Shown piece by piece: positions 44,909 to 52,773 of a DNA stretch of 64,000 nucleotides (its first letter is position 1; every line of letters starts with the position of its first letter). This DNA is from Leptothrix sp. (in: b-proteobacteria) (GTDB lineage: Bacteria; Pseudomonadota; Gammaproteobacteria; Burkholderiales; Burkholderiaceae_C): NCBI GenBank assembly GCA_013822685.1, contig PNKV01000011.1, positions 62,001-126,000 on the forward strand, given 5' to 3'. The notes under the pieces are model-generated. The model saw nothing but the letters and a program-made list of their open reading frames with translations. It was not told the DNA's origin and searched no databases. The position numbers were made by a program, and so were the translations under genes.

Positions 44909-46027
44909 TCAGACCTTGCCGATGACGCCTTCGACCAGGTAGTTCATGCCTTCCAGCACCGGGTCGATCTGCTTGATGGTCGTGCCCTTGGCCACAACGA
45001 CCTTGCCGGTGTTGTCCTTGATCTCGCCCTTGAAGATCTCGAACTCGTCCTTCAGCATCAGGGCCTTGATGGCATCGGCGTTCTTGCGCGCGGCCTCGGA
45101 CACGGCGGGGCCGTAAGGCGAGGTCTTGACGAAGCCTTCCTTCAAACCACCGCGCAGGAAGTTGGGGTGCGGCTTGCCGGTGCGCGCGGCATCGACGATC
45201 TGCTTGTAGGGCGTGACCCAGTTCCACTCGGCGCCCGTGAGGTAGGCGTTGGGCACCAGCTTGGCTTGCGAGGCGTGATACCCGCACACGAACTTGCCGC
45301 GTTTGGCTGCTGTCTCAACGATGACCTTGGGGCCATCGACGTGCATGGTAAACACGTCCACGCCCTGGTCGGCCAAGCTGTTAGTGGCTTCGGCCTCTTT
45401 CACCGGCATCGACCAATCACCCGTGAAGATGACCGAGCAGGTGATGTCGGGGTGCACCGAGCGAGCACCCAGCGTGAAGGCGTTGATGTTGCGCAGCACT
45501 TGCGGAATCGGCTTGGCCGCCACGAAGCCAATCTTCTTGGACTTGGTGGCGTGGCCGGCGATCACGCCGTTCAGGTATTGGGCTTCATCGATGTAGCCGA
45601 AGAAGCTGCCCACGTTCTTGGGGTGCTTGGCCGCGTCCCACATGCCGCCGCAATGGGCGAAGCGCACATCGGGGTTCTTCTTGGCAACGTCCAGGATATG
45701 CGGGTTGAAGTAACCGAAGGAGGTGGGGAACAGCAGCGTGGCGCCGTCTTGCGAGATCATGCCCTGCATGGTCTTTTGCACGGCCTGGGTCTCGGGCACG
45801 TTCTCTTCGCCCACGATCTTGATGCCGGGCATCTTCTTGATCTCGGAGGCCGCTTCATAGTGCGACTGGTTGTAGCCAAAGTCGTCCTTGGGGCCCACGT
45901 AGATCATGCCGATGGTGATGGGCTTCTGCGCCAGCACCAGGTCAGACCAACCTGCCATGGCCACGCCGGCCCCGGTGGCGCCCACCGTTTTGAGCCAGGA
46001 ACGACGATTCCAATGATCCAGCGACAT
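44909..46027 (-). CDS. BMP family ABC transporter substrate-binding protein
   Basis: 372-aa periplasmic binding protein of the basic membrane protein (BMP/PnrA-like) family. The N-terminus carries a twin-arginine signal (RRSWLKTVGATGAGVAMAG) ending before AQKPITIG. The mature start ITIGMIYVGPKDDFGYNQSH and the block KKNPDVRFAHCGGMW are typical of the family. BMP proteins known so far bind nucleosides or purines, yet the cluster context points to a ureide-type nitrogen compound such as biuret. AAGGAG lies seven bases before the ATG at 46027. It is the first gene of the ten-gene cluster and has a palindromic operator-like site upstream. Confidence 0.9.
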   Translation of the reverse strand: MSLDHWNRRSWLKTVGATGAGVAMAGWSDLVLAQKPITIGMIYVGPKDDFGYNQSHYEAASEIKKMPGIKIVGEENVPETQAVQKTMQGMISQDGATLLFPTSFGYFNPHILDVAKKNPDVRFAHCGGMWDAAKHPKNVGSFFGYIDEAQYLNGVIAGHATKSKKIGFVAAKPIPQVLRNINAFTLGARSVHPDITCSVIFTGDWSMPVKEAEATNSLADQGVDVFTMHVDGPKVIVETAAKRGKFVCGYHASQAKLVPNAYLTGAEWNWVTPYKQIVDAARTGKPHPNFLRGGLKEGFVKTSPYGPAVSEAARKNADAIKALMLKDEFEIFKGEIKDNTGKVVVAKGTTIKQIDPVLEGMNYLVEGVIGKV

Positions 46028-46065
46028 GCGTTTTCTCCTTGCACCGGCTTGATGCACCGTTGATG

Positions 46066-46083
46066 TACCAACTGGTATACCAG
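46066..46083. promoter_or_regulatory. Candidate GntR operator upstream of the nitrogen cluster
   Basis: CTGGTATACCAG at 46072-46083 is a perfect 12-bp palindrome. It overlaps an imperfect second one, TACCAACTGGTA at 46066-46077, giving three alternating TACCA/TGGTA half-sites. It lies 39-56 bp upstream of the binding-protein start. GntR/FadR-type regulators often bind sites with a TGGTATACCA core, and the cluster encodes such a regulator, so it is a likely operator. Confidence 0.6.
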
Positions 46084-46121
46084 CAACATGTGTGCCACCC
46101 CAAGGGGGTGCGGCGCGCCGA

Positions 46122-47195
46122 TCAGGGCTGGGGAAAATGCAGCGTCTGCGTGGGGAAAGCGATCTCGGCACCGTGCTGCGCCACGATCTTCCCGATCTGC
46201 AACAGCACGTCTTGCTTGACTTCCTGGTAGGCCACCCAGACCACGGTTTTGGTGAAGGCATAGACCATCACATCCAGCGAAGACGGCCCGAACTGGGTGA
46301 AATTGACGATCAAGGTCTGCGTGGCATCGATGTCGGGGTGCGCCACCAGCATGGCGCGGATGTCGGCCACGATGGGCGCCACCAGGTCGATGTCGTCATA
46401 GCGCAGGCCGATGGTCTCCTTGATGCGCCGGTGGCTCATGCGCGAGGGGTTCTCCACCACGATGTTGGTGAACACCGAGTTGGGCACGTAGATCGGGTTC
46501 TTGTTGAAAGCGCGCACGCGCGTGTGGCGCCAGCTGATGTACTCCACCGTGCCTTCGATGCTTTTGTCGGGCGAGCGGATCCAGTCGCCCACGCTGAAGG
46601 GGCGGTCCAGGTAGATGGTGAGGCCGCCGAAGAAGTTGGCCAGGATGTCTTTGGCCGCAAAGCCCACCGCGATGCCGCCCACACCACCCAGGGCCAACAG
46701 CCCGGTGATGTGGAAGCCCAGCGTTTGCGCCACCATGAGCACGGCCACCACCAAGGTGAGCAGGCGCGCCAGCTTGCCCAGGGCATCGATGGTGGTGCCA
46801 TCCACCTCTTCGCCACGCGCCAGGCGGGCGGCCACGACATGGCGGCTGGCCTTGCCAATGAAGCGCAACAGGAACCACACCACGCAGGCAATCAACGCCA
46901 CATCGCGCAAGGCCTGCACCTCGACCATGAAAGGCTCTTCCACATGCCGCTGCAGCACGCGCGCCATGAAGCTCAAGCCCACCACCCACATGGCCACCAG
47001 GATGGGCCGGCGGGCGGTGGAGACCACGGCTTCATCCCACGTGGTGGCCGTGCTCGCCGTCCACCGCGCGGCCTGGCGCAGCAGCACTTGCGCCACCTGG
47101 TTCAGCACCAGGGTCAGAATGGCGATGGCGATCAAGGAAGCCACCCAGGCATCGATGCCCACGTGGCGGCTCAACCAATCACTGATGGTGTTCAT
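46122..47195 (-). CDS. MscS family mechanosensitive ion channel
   Basis: 357-aa membrane protein with about five hydrophobic segments before the conserved pore and beta domain. The MscS signature is LLALGGVGGIAVGFAAKDIL followed by ANFFGGLTIYLDRPFSVGDW, then VEYISWRHTRVRAFNKNPIY and VPNSVFTNIVVENPSRMSHR. It resembles mid-size YnaI-like channels. It would release solutes on osmotic down-shock. Its stop is 38 bp from the operator-like site of the nitrogen cluster, and it is divergent from the DUF3616 gene with 40 bp between starts. Confidence 0.9.
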   Translation of the reverse strand: MNTISDWLSRHVGIDAWVASLIAIAILTLVLNQVAQVLLRQAARWTASTATTWDEAVVSTARRPILVAMWVVGLSFMARVLQRHVEEPFMVEVQALRDVALIACVVWFLLRFIGKASRHVVAARLARGEEVDGTTIDALGKLARLLTLVVAVLMVAQTLGFHITGLLALGGVGGIAVGFAAKDILANFFGGLTIYLDRPFSVGDWIRSPDKSIEGTVEYISWRHTRVRAFNKNPIYVPNSVFTNIVVENPSRMSHRRIKETIGLRYDDIDLVAPIVADIRAMLVAHPDIDATQTLIVNFTQFGPSSLDVMVYAFTKTVVWVAYQEVKQDVLLQIGKIVAQHGAEIAFPTQTLHFPQP

Positions 47196-47235
47196 GCCGC
47201 CACTTTAACAACGGCCCGGTGCCACGGAGGAAACC

Positions 47236-48234
47236 ATGGAATTCAAACCCACGCTGATCAGGACGGCCCTTTGTTTGATCACCATGGCGGCGGCCAGCAC
47301 TGCCTTCGCGGGGGGCACCTTCACCTACCGGGGCCTGTGCGATGCATCGGCCGCCGTGGCGCTGGGTGCCGAGCACTTTGTGGTGGCCGACGATGAGCGC
47401 AACACCCTGATGGTCTACCGGCGTGGGCAGGCCGATGCGGTGGATTCGCTGGATGTCTCAAGCTTCTTGGGCACCAAGCCGGGCAAGGAGTCGGACATCG
47501 AAGGCGCGGCGTCCATCGGCCAGCGCACTTACTGGGTGTCATCGCATGGGCGCAACAGCGAGGGCAAGCGGCAGGCGCGGCGCCTGCGCTTCTTTGCCAC
47601 CGAGGTGGTTGTTGGCCGCCGCGCCGCGCAATCGGCAAAGCAGCCGCCGTTCAAGCTGGCCACGGTGGGCAAGGCGTATTCGGGCTTGTTGGATGACTTG
47701 CTGGCGGCGCCGTCATTGGCGGGTTTCAAGCTGGCTGATGCGGCCGCCAAAGCGCCCGAGGCGGAGGATGGGCTGAACATCGAAGGCCTGGCCGCCACGC
47801 CGGATGGGCGCTTGCTCATCGGGTTCAGGAACCCCGTGCCCCAGCAGCGCGCTTTGCTGGTGCCGCTGGAGAACCCGGGCGAGGTGATTGAACACGGCGC
47901 GCGTGCTCGCTTGGGTCAGGCGATTCAGCTGGACTTGGGCGGGCGGGGGATTCGCAGCATGGATTGGGTCGGGTCGGCTTACGTGATCGTGGCGGGGCCC
48001 ACGGCGGACACGGGGACGTTTGCGCTGTATCGGTGGTCAGGCGAGGCTGGCCAATCGCCGGTGCTGGTGAAGGGTGTTGACTTGAAGGGCTTGCACCCGG
48101 AGGCGGTGTTTGCGGTGCCGGGCGCGCAGGGGGTTCAGGTGTTGAGTGACGATGGGCAGCGCAAGCATCGGGGGCTTGCGTGCAAGGTGTTGCCGCGTGG
48201 CTGGCAAGGGTTTCGGAGTTGGGGGCCGGGGTGA
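47236..48234 (+). CDS. Exported DUF3616-family protein
   Basis: 332-aa secreted protein. A signal peptide spans residues 1-25 (LCLITMAAASTAFA). The mature part has beta-propeller-like repeats, with ALGAEHFVVADDERNTLMVY, SDIEGAASIGQRTYWVSSHG and DGLNIEGLAATPDGRLLIGF, which fit DUF3616 proteins. The biochemical role is unknown. GGAGG precedes the ATG. A tandem repeat region begins ten bases after its stop. Confidence 0.8.
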   Translation: MEFKPTLIRTALCLITMAAASTAFAGGTFTYRGLCDASAAVALGAEHFVVADDERNTLMVYRRGQADAVDSLDVSSFLGTKPGKESDIEGAASIGQRTYWVSSHGRNSEGKRQARRLRFFATEVVVGRRAAQSAKQPPFKLATVGKAYSGLLDDLLAAPSLAGFKLADAAAKAPEAEDGLNIEGLAATPDGRLLIGFRNPVPQQRALLVPLENPGEVIEHGARARLGQAIQLDLGGRGIRSMDWVGSAYVIVAGPTADTGTFALYRWSGEAGQSPVLVKGVDLKGLHPEAVFAVPGAQGVQVLSDDGQRKHRGLACKVLPRGWQGFRSWGPG

Positions 48235-48243
48235 GAGGGCGGA

Positions 48244-48456
48244 GCGCAAGGCTTTTTGGCTTGCGCGCGGGGTTCAAGAGCTCGGTGCGCAAGGCTGTTG
48301 AACTCCGGCTGCGCCCCTTTGAGGGGCGTGGTGCAAGGCTTGGAGCTCGGCACGCAAGGCTGAAGTGCTTGGGACGTGCCCATGAAAGCTTTGCGCGCAA
48401 GGCTTTTTGGCTTGCGCACGGGGTTCAAGAGCTCGGTGTGCAAGGCTGTTGAACTC
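48244..48456. repeat. Tandem copy of a 62-bp sequence, offset 151 bp
   Basis: Bases 48244-48305 and 48395-48456 are identical except for two positions (62 bp each). Each copy begins with a hairpin (GCGCAAG/CTTGCGC) and is followed by another hairpin, CGCCCCT/AGGGGCG, at 48312-48328 and 48463-48479. The word CAAGGCT recurs six times in the region. The rest of the gap, to 48701, holds no convincing gene. The region separates the DUF3616 gene from the Gabija-like operon. Confidence 0.85.
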
Positions 48457-48701
48457 GGTGGGCGCCCCTTTCAGGGGCGTGTGTGACGTTTGGAGCCCGG
48501 CGGGCCGGTAGAAAGCGCTGGTGGCCGGGCATCGGGGACCGGCTCTGGTGGGGCCGGACGTGATGAACGAAGGTGGTGAACTAGGTCCTTCGACCAACGT
48601 CGGTCACTCGTGGCGCTAGGCCGAATGACCGCTTCGCGTCGATTGCTGCCGACCGCGGACTAAGTTTCACCGTCAGCTATCGGGTCCGAATAGAACACCT
48701 G
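48457..48701. other. Non-coding stretch between repeat region and the Gabija-like operon
   Basis: After the second hairpin (48463-48479) the sequence becomes progressively less GC-rich. No ORF with coding character, RNA gene or transposon end was seen. The transition near 48580-48700 probably marks the left boundary of the accessory block. Confidence 0.5.
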
Positions 48702-50141
48702 CTACCTCGCAGGCAACTGGCGCTCAGCGCCAATAATGGTTAGGGTCTTGGACCCACGGGTCATAGCTACATACAGATCCTTGGCGTCCAGGGTGTCCGC
48801 GTCAAGGATGACTGCATGGTCGTATTCCAGCCCCTTCACCAGCAGCGTTGTGCCGATGAGCTTGCGGTGGCTGATCGGCCGTCCCGTATGTCTCATGTCG
48901 CGCTGATACTTTTTCGCAGCCTCCGTCAGATTCGCCTCCACCCCATCGATGTGAATCTTCAGCACGTTGAGAAATCGATACAGAAGATCCCGACGATAAG
49001 GTGACGTCGCAGGATTGGCCTTCAACGCCAAGAAGAAGGCCTTAAGGTGAGCACTTGTTGGACTGTTCAGGTAGGCATTCGCAGCATGCAGGACCAAGGG
49101 GAAATGGGTCGCCTTAGTTTGCTTTGTTACTTCGCCCTTTTTAGTGCCAGCAGTCAGAGCCTTTGCAACACCAGTGAAACACTTCTTAGCGAACTCCACC
49201 GCCAGCAGGAACCCCGCCTTGGTTGTCTTGGCCGCACCGAGCTTCTTGACGAATGAATGAAGGGCCTTGCCTTCAACTTCTTCAATGGAGGAGAAACGTC
49301 CACCCAAGCGCAGTGCCAAATCGTGAGTCTTGTTCTTTGACTTTTGATCACCGCCATGCAGAGCAATCACGCTTTCGTTGTGCCCCAGCAAACCCATGAG
49401 AGAGTTGTACTGCTTGTGCGCGAGGAACTCCGGTGTTGTGTACGCTCGTTTCACGCACTTAGGCAAACCGTTCGAAAGATCGATCTTCTGACCCTGCTCC
49501 AGGGTCTCCCTTGCCTTCTTGAGCCAGGCTCCAAGGTTCGGGTCGCCGGCCATTTTCCAGCGCCACGGAGTTTCTAGCTGACCGAGGCAGATGAAGGTCG
49601 GATAAACACTTACAGCCCAATCAACGGGCTTGCCATCGTCACCACCAAAGTCAAAGATGGCCTGCATAGGATCGCCCAAAATTCGGCAGGGCAAAAACTC
49701 AGCGAAGGCGCAGACAAGGGTGTGCTGCAGATCGGAGCAGTCCTGGTACTCGTCCACATAGACGCCGGCATAGGTAGCAGCTACAACGCGGCGAACAAAC
49801 TGCTTCCCTAGCAACTCCGAACAGCACTCGTAGAGCTTGTTCCACTGTTTTTCGGTGGGGTGCTCCGACTTCCACCCCGAAGTCTTCGGGTAGGCCAGAC
49901 AGAGCCGAAGTGACCAGCTCGCAATCGTGTCAATCTGGTACTTGGAGGACGGCACACCAAGAGCAGTCATCTTGGTCTTAATGGAATTCACGCCCGCGAA
50001 GGTGTGGGTCAAGATCAGTTGCCGCTTGGTGGCCGCTTTCACTGCCATGGCGATAAGGTGCGTCTTGCCATAGCCGGCCGGCGCAATCACGTAACCCTTG
50101 GTAGTGAAGTCGTTGAGCTTGAGCGCAAGTTCCTCAGACAT
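48702..50141 (-). CDS. UvrD-like helicase, GajB-like (Gabija defence partner)
   Basis: 479-aa superfamily 1 helicase. Walker A is APAGYGKTH at residues 20-28, motif II is DEYQD at 130-134, motif III is LGDPMQAIFDF at 155-165, motif V is VKGLEYDHAVILDAD and motif VI is YVAMTRGSKTLTI. It is shorter than UvrD/Rep housekeeping helicases and close to GajB in size. It starts eight bases before the stop of an OLD-family nuclease gene, the arrangement expected for Gabija anti-phage systems, where GajB is thought to sense DNA ends or nucleotide depletion and stimulate GajA. The start at 50141 was chosen over an in-frame 50168. GC content is visibly lower than in neighbours. Confidence 0.75.
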   Translation of the reverse strand: MSEELALKLNDFTTKGYVIAPAGYGKTHLIAMAVKAATKRQLILTHTFAGVNSIKTKMTALGVPSSKYQIDTIASWSLRLCLAYPKTSGWKSEHPTEKQWNKLYECCSELLGKQFVRRVVAATYAGVYVDEYQDCSDLQHTLVCAFAEFLPCRILGDPMQAIFDFGGDDGKPVDWAVSVYPTFICLGQLETPWRWKMAGDPNLGAWLKKARETLEQGQKIDLSNGLPKCVKRAYTTPEFLAHKQYNSLMGLLGHNESVIALHGGDQKSKNKTHDLALRLGGRFSSIEEVEGKALHSFVKKLGAAKTTKAGFLLAVEFAKKCFTGVAKALTAGTKKGEVTKQTKATHFPLVLHAANAYLNSPTSAHLKAFFLALKANPATSPYRRDLLYRFLNVLKIHIDGVEANLTEAAKKYQRDMRHTGRPISHRKLIGTTLLVKGLEYDHAVILDADTLDAKDLYVAMTRGSKTLTIIGAERQLPAR

Positions 50142-51840
50142 GCTCTGCCCAAGCCCAAAGCAGGGCAAGTTTCGTGGCTATGTCCTTCTTCAAAAAACCA
50201 GCATCATCGAAGGAAGCACTGATAGCCTGCACCCATAAGTCCCCCCGGCTGATATCCTTGAACCAGCCGCTGTCCATCGCCGCGTTTCCGATAGCCAGCC
50301 TCAGGTCAGGACTGTCTCCCCACTTGCCAACGTCTTCATCAAGTGGCTTCTGATATTTGGATCGCACGTTTTCGTAGACAGTCAGCCCAGGAGTGATTTG
50401 AGCAAGCTTCACACTTGCGATCACGCTGATCCACGGCAAATCCTGAAACGCTCTTCGCTCCAACGAGAGCTTGTCTGTCCATACGTGGACCGAAATACCC
50501 TTGCCTTTCAACTCCGTTTCATGCGCAGGAGAAAACTGCTTCTCTGCATCCCCATCAGCGACAACGCAGACGTCATAGCCGAGAAGCTTGAAGGCCTCCG
50601 CCAATGCTTTGATCTTGCTCGCTCCACCTGCATTCAGCAAGGACACGCCGTGATAAGCGAACGGATCTTTGCCCTTGCCAACCTGGTGGTCGTCATAGCC
50701 CCTCAAAAACCCTACTTCGGTGGCGCCTTCACAGACGACGACTTTCTTCGACAAAAACGCCTCTGCACTGGAGCGAATTCTCCCCTGTGCCTCATGGGCC
50801 ACCAGCCCTTCACAGTAAGCGGGAATGACCCGCACGGCTCCTGCCTTGCTGTGGACGATGTACAGATCATTGACAGTAAGTTCTCGTAGGACAGTGGGCG
50901 AGTGCGTGGTAAGGAAGTATTGGCCTCGCTTGTCCTCTCGGACATGCTTGATCAAACGGGTGATCCGGTGCGGCTCCAAGCCGAACTCCATCTCGTCAAA
51001 CAAGGTGATGTGGCCTTCTTCCAGACCCATCTTCTGAATGCCACACAGCAGCATTCGCCTCGACCCTAGGCCCAACTGACGAAGGGGAATGTCACCGTCG
51101 TGGAGGGCCAATCCACCCACTTTCAGGTTGATAGAAGCCAGATCGAGGTGAGCCTTGTAGGCGTCCGACACGGGCACCCCCAATCGCTTCGCAATGTCCT
51201 GCGACTTCTCAGCCGCAGCATCGAAATTCTTCAGGGAGACAGGCCGATCAGCGTCCAATGAAGCTCTGGCCGTTCTGGAGGCATTTGCCAGCAGCTCATT
51301 GAGGCTTTGCGCCTCGGTGAGCTTCGCCAACGCCGTACCTGTGGCCCACGAAAGCTGCTTCTCGCTGTAGGCGCCAATGAGGCCCACGCTGACCCTGTTT
51401 CTGTCGCCCTGTTTGAACGGAACGCCGTCAGGGTGGCGATCACAGAACACAACCCACTTGGGCTCAAGATCTTTGTCAACCGTAAGCCGCACGGTCAAGA
51501 CACTCTCATGGTGATCTTCAGGCTCGTCGGTGAGCTTGAGGGACGCCGCATCCCAGCCCCGGAGGTGACGGCCGTACTTGTCCAGCGAGCAGAAATCTTC
51601 GGTCAGTTCACCAATGGTGACTTCAATGACTATTGACTCTGCGACTTTGCACTGGTGAAAGTCAGAGTCGCTGAGGGTCAGATTCCACTGGGGATGGAAG
51701 GCATATCTGATGGCCTCCAAGATTGTGGACTTGGAAGAATCACCTTTGCCAATCAAGCAGAAGATGTCTGCTTTTGGAAGATTCCAGTCAAGCTCTTTCA
51801 CCCCACGAAAGTTATTGATCTTTATTTTTCTGATCTTCAC
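50134..51840 (-). CDS. OLD-family ATPase/TOPRIM nuclease, GajA-like
   Basis: 568-aa protein beginning VKIRKIKINNFRGVKELDW, the common start of OLD-family ATPases. Walker A is GKGDSSKST (residues 31-39), an ABC-type signature is LRQLGLGSRRML (253-264), Walker B is ITLFDEMEFGLEP (Asp282-Glu283) and a histidine switch is FLTTHSPTV. The TOPRIM nuclease domain has Glu371 and Glu375 (VVVCEGATEVGFLRG) and the Asp429/Asp431 motif (CVVADGDAEKQF). With the overlapping UvrD-like helicase it forms a class 2 OLD, Gabija-like pair, and its size equals known GajA. I chose the GTG at 51840, with GGAGG ten bases upstream; 51864 is an in-frame alternative. Confidence 0.8.
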   Translation of the reverse strand: MKIRKIKINNFRGVKELDWNLPKADIFCLIGKGDSSKSTILEAIRYAFHPQWNLTLSDSDFHQCKVAESIVIEVTIGELTEDFCSLDKYGRHLRGWDAASLKLTDEPEDHHESVLTVRLTVDKDLEPKWVVFCDRHPDGVPFKQGDRNRVSVGLIGAYSEKQLSWATGTALAKLTEAQSLNELLANASRTARASLDADRPVSLKNFDAAAEKSQDIAKRLGVPVSDAYKAHLDLASINLKVGGLALHDGDIPLRQLGLGSRRMLLCGIQKMGLEEGHITLFDEMEFGLEPHRITRLIKHVREDKRGQYFLTTHSPTVLRELTVNDLYIVHSKAGAVRVIPAYCEGLVAHEAQGRIRSSAEAFLSKKVVVCEGATEVGFLRGYDDHQVGKGKDPFAYHGVSLLNAGGASKIKALAEAFKLLGYDVCVVADGDAEKQFSPAHETELKGKGISVHVWTDKLSLERRAFQDLPWISVIASVKLAQITPGLTVYENVRSKYQKPLDEDVGKWGDSPDLRLAIGNAAMDSGWFKDISRGDLWVQAISASFDDAGFLKKDIATKLALLWAWAEHV

Positions 51841-52290
51841 CGAGCTGAATCCTCCAGACTGCACCTATGAAAACGGGCGATTTTTGACTCAGTGTTCTAG
51901 CGCACTATCCCAAGTGCAGCGATTAACGTCTCCTCGCCTTCGACTCCTCATGATAGATACATCTGGTCAAGAAGCCGCCAAAAAAAGCGTCAAGCGAGGC
52001 TGAACGTCAGCCGGTCAATTAAGTTTGTGAGGTCGTCGCCCACATTCGATAGAAGCAGTCGCTCGCCGACGGACGCATGATCGTCAGCAACCAGCCTGGA
52101 GCGGACATTGAGGGGAACACGTGAACAACCGCCACTCGCCCACTTCCTGCCGTTCGATGCACCGAAACGAACGGCAGGACGGTGCCCATGGCTAAAGTTA
52201 ACCCGCAGCCAACAGAAGCCTCGAAGGCAAGCGGAGCCCTTCATAATCAAGACCTGCTCCCCCGCTTGTTCGAGATAACCACCTTCCACC
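51841..52290. other. Gap between the Gabija-like operon and the Gre-like gene
   Basis: About 450 bp with the promoter of the Gabija-like pair presumably near 51860-51960, which is AT-rich. A perfect 12-bp inverted repeat occurs at 52145-52179. A 100-codon open frame on the minus strand (51990-52292) has no recognisable features and I do not call it. No integrase, tRNA or att-like direct repeat was found. Confidence 0.5.
52145..52179. repeat. 12-bp perfect inverted repeat near the edge of the accessory block
   Basis: TCCTGCCGTTCG (52145-52156) pairs with CGAACGGCAGGA (52168-52179) across an 11-base spacer. There is no T-run, so it is not an ordinary terminator. It lies 112 bp before the Gre-like gene, where the base composition returns to that of the chromosome. 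Confidence 0.75.
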
Positions 52291-52773
52291 ATGGATAAAT
52301 TCTTGCTGCAGCAGCAGGTGCTGGAACGGCTCGCTGAAGACCTGCTGCAAGCCGAGCAGGCAGCGCGGGCGGCACATGAAACGGCGACTCACGAAGAGAA
52401 CATCGCCGAAAACAAATACGACACATTGGGGCTCGAAGCCGCCTACCTGGCCACCGGCCAAGCGCGTCGCGCGGATGCCATCCGCCAGGCGATGGCCCAT
52501 TGGGGCCAGTTCCGCCCGCGCCCCTACGACGCCAGCAAAGGCATCCAGCTCGGCGCACTGGTCTGCCTGGTCGATTCAGACGACAAGCAGCAACAGCTCT
52601 TTCTCGGCCCAGATGGGGGCAGCATGAAGTTGGGCAGCGGCGTTGAGCTCGCTCAGGTCATCAGCAGCGAAGCCCCTTTGAGCAGGGCCTTGCTGGGCAA
52701 ATGCGAGGGTGATGAAGTGTCGATACAGGTCGGTCCAATCCAACAGCAGTTTGAGGTGCTGCGGGTTCACTGA
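52291..52773 (+). CDS. GreA/GreB family-like transcription elongation factor
   Basis: 160-aa protein. The N-terminal half is a coiled coil (LERLAEDLLQAEQAARAAHE) with THEENIAENKYDTLGLEAAY, a block found in short GreAB-like proteins of proteobacteria. The C-terminal half resembles the GreA/GreB FKBP-like domain, with SSEAPLSRALLGKCEGDEVS. Such proteins may act on RNA polymerase through its secondary channel, but this branch is little studied. It is monocistronic and converges with the DUF2007 gene with a 7-bp overlap. Confidence 0.72.
   Translation: MDKFLLQQQVLERLAEDLLQAEQAARAAHETATHEENIAENKYDTLGLEAAYLATGQARRADAIRQAMAHWGQFRPRPYDASKGIQLGALVCLVDSDDKQQQLFLGPDGGSMKLGSGVELAQVISSEAPLSRALLGKCEGDEVSIQVGPIQQQFEVLRVH

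Noticed and set aside
46090-46115. Terminator after the MscS gene
   Set aside because: A small CACCCC/GGGGTG stem exists but there is no T-run on the minus strand.
48235-48600. CRISPR-like array at the repeats after the DUF3616 gene
   Set aside because: Only two copies of a 62-bp unit with hairpins and no regular spacers; no cas genes nearby.
51990-52292. 100-codon minus-strand frame upstream of the GajA-like gene
   Set aside because: No ribosome site of note, no recognisable motif, and it contains the 12-bp inverted repeat; I prefer to treat the stretch as non-coding.
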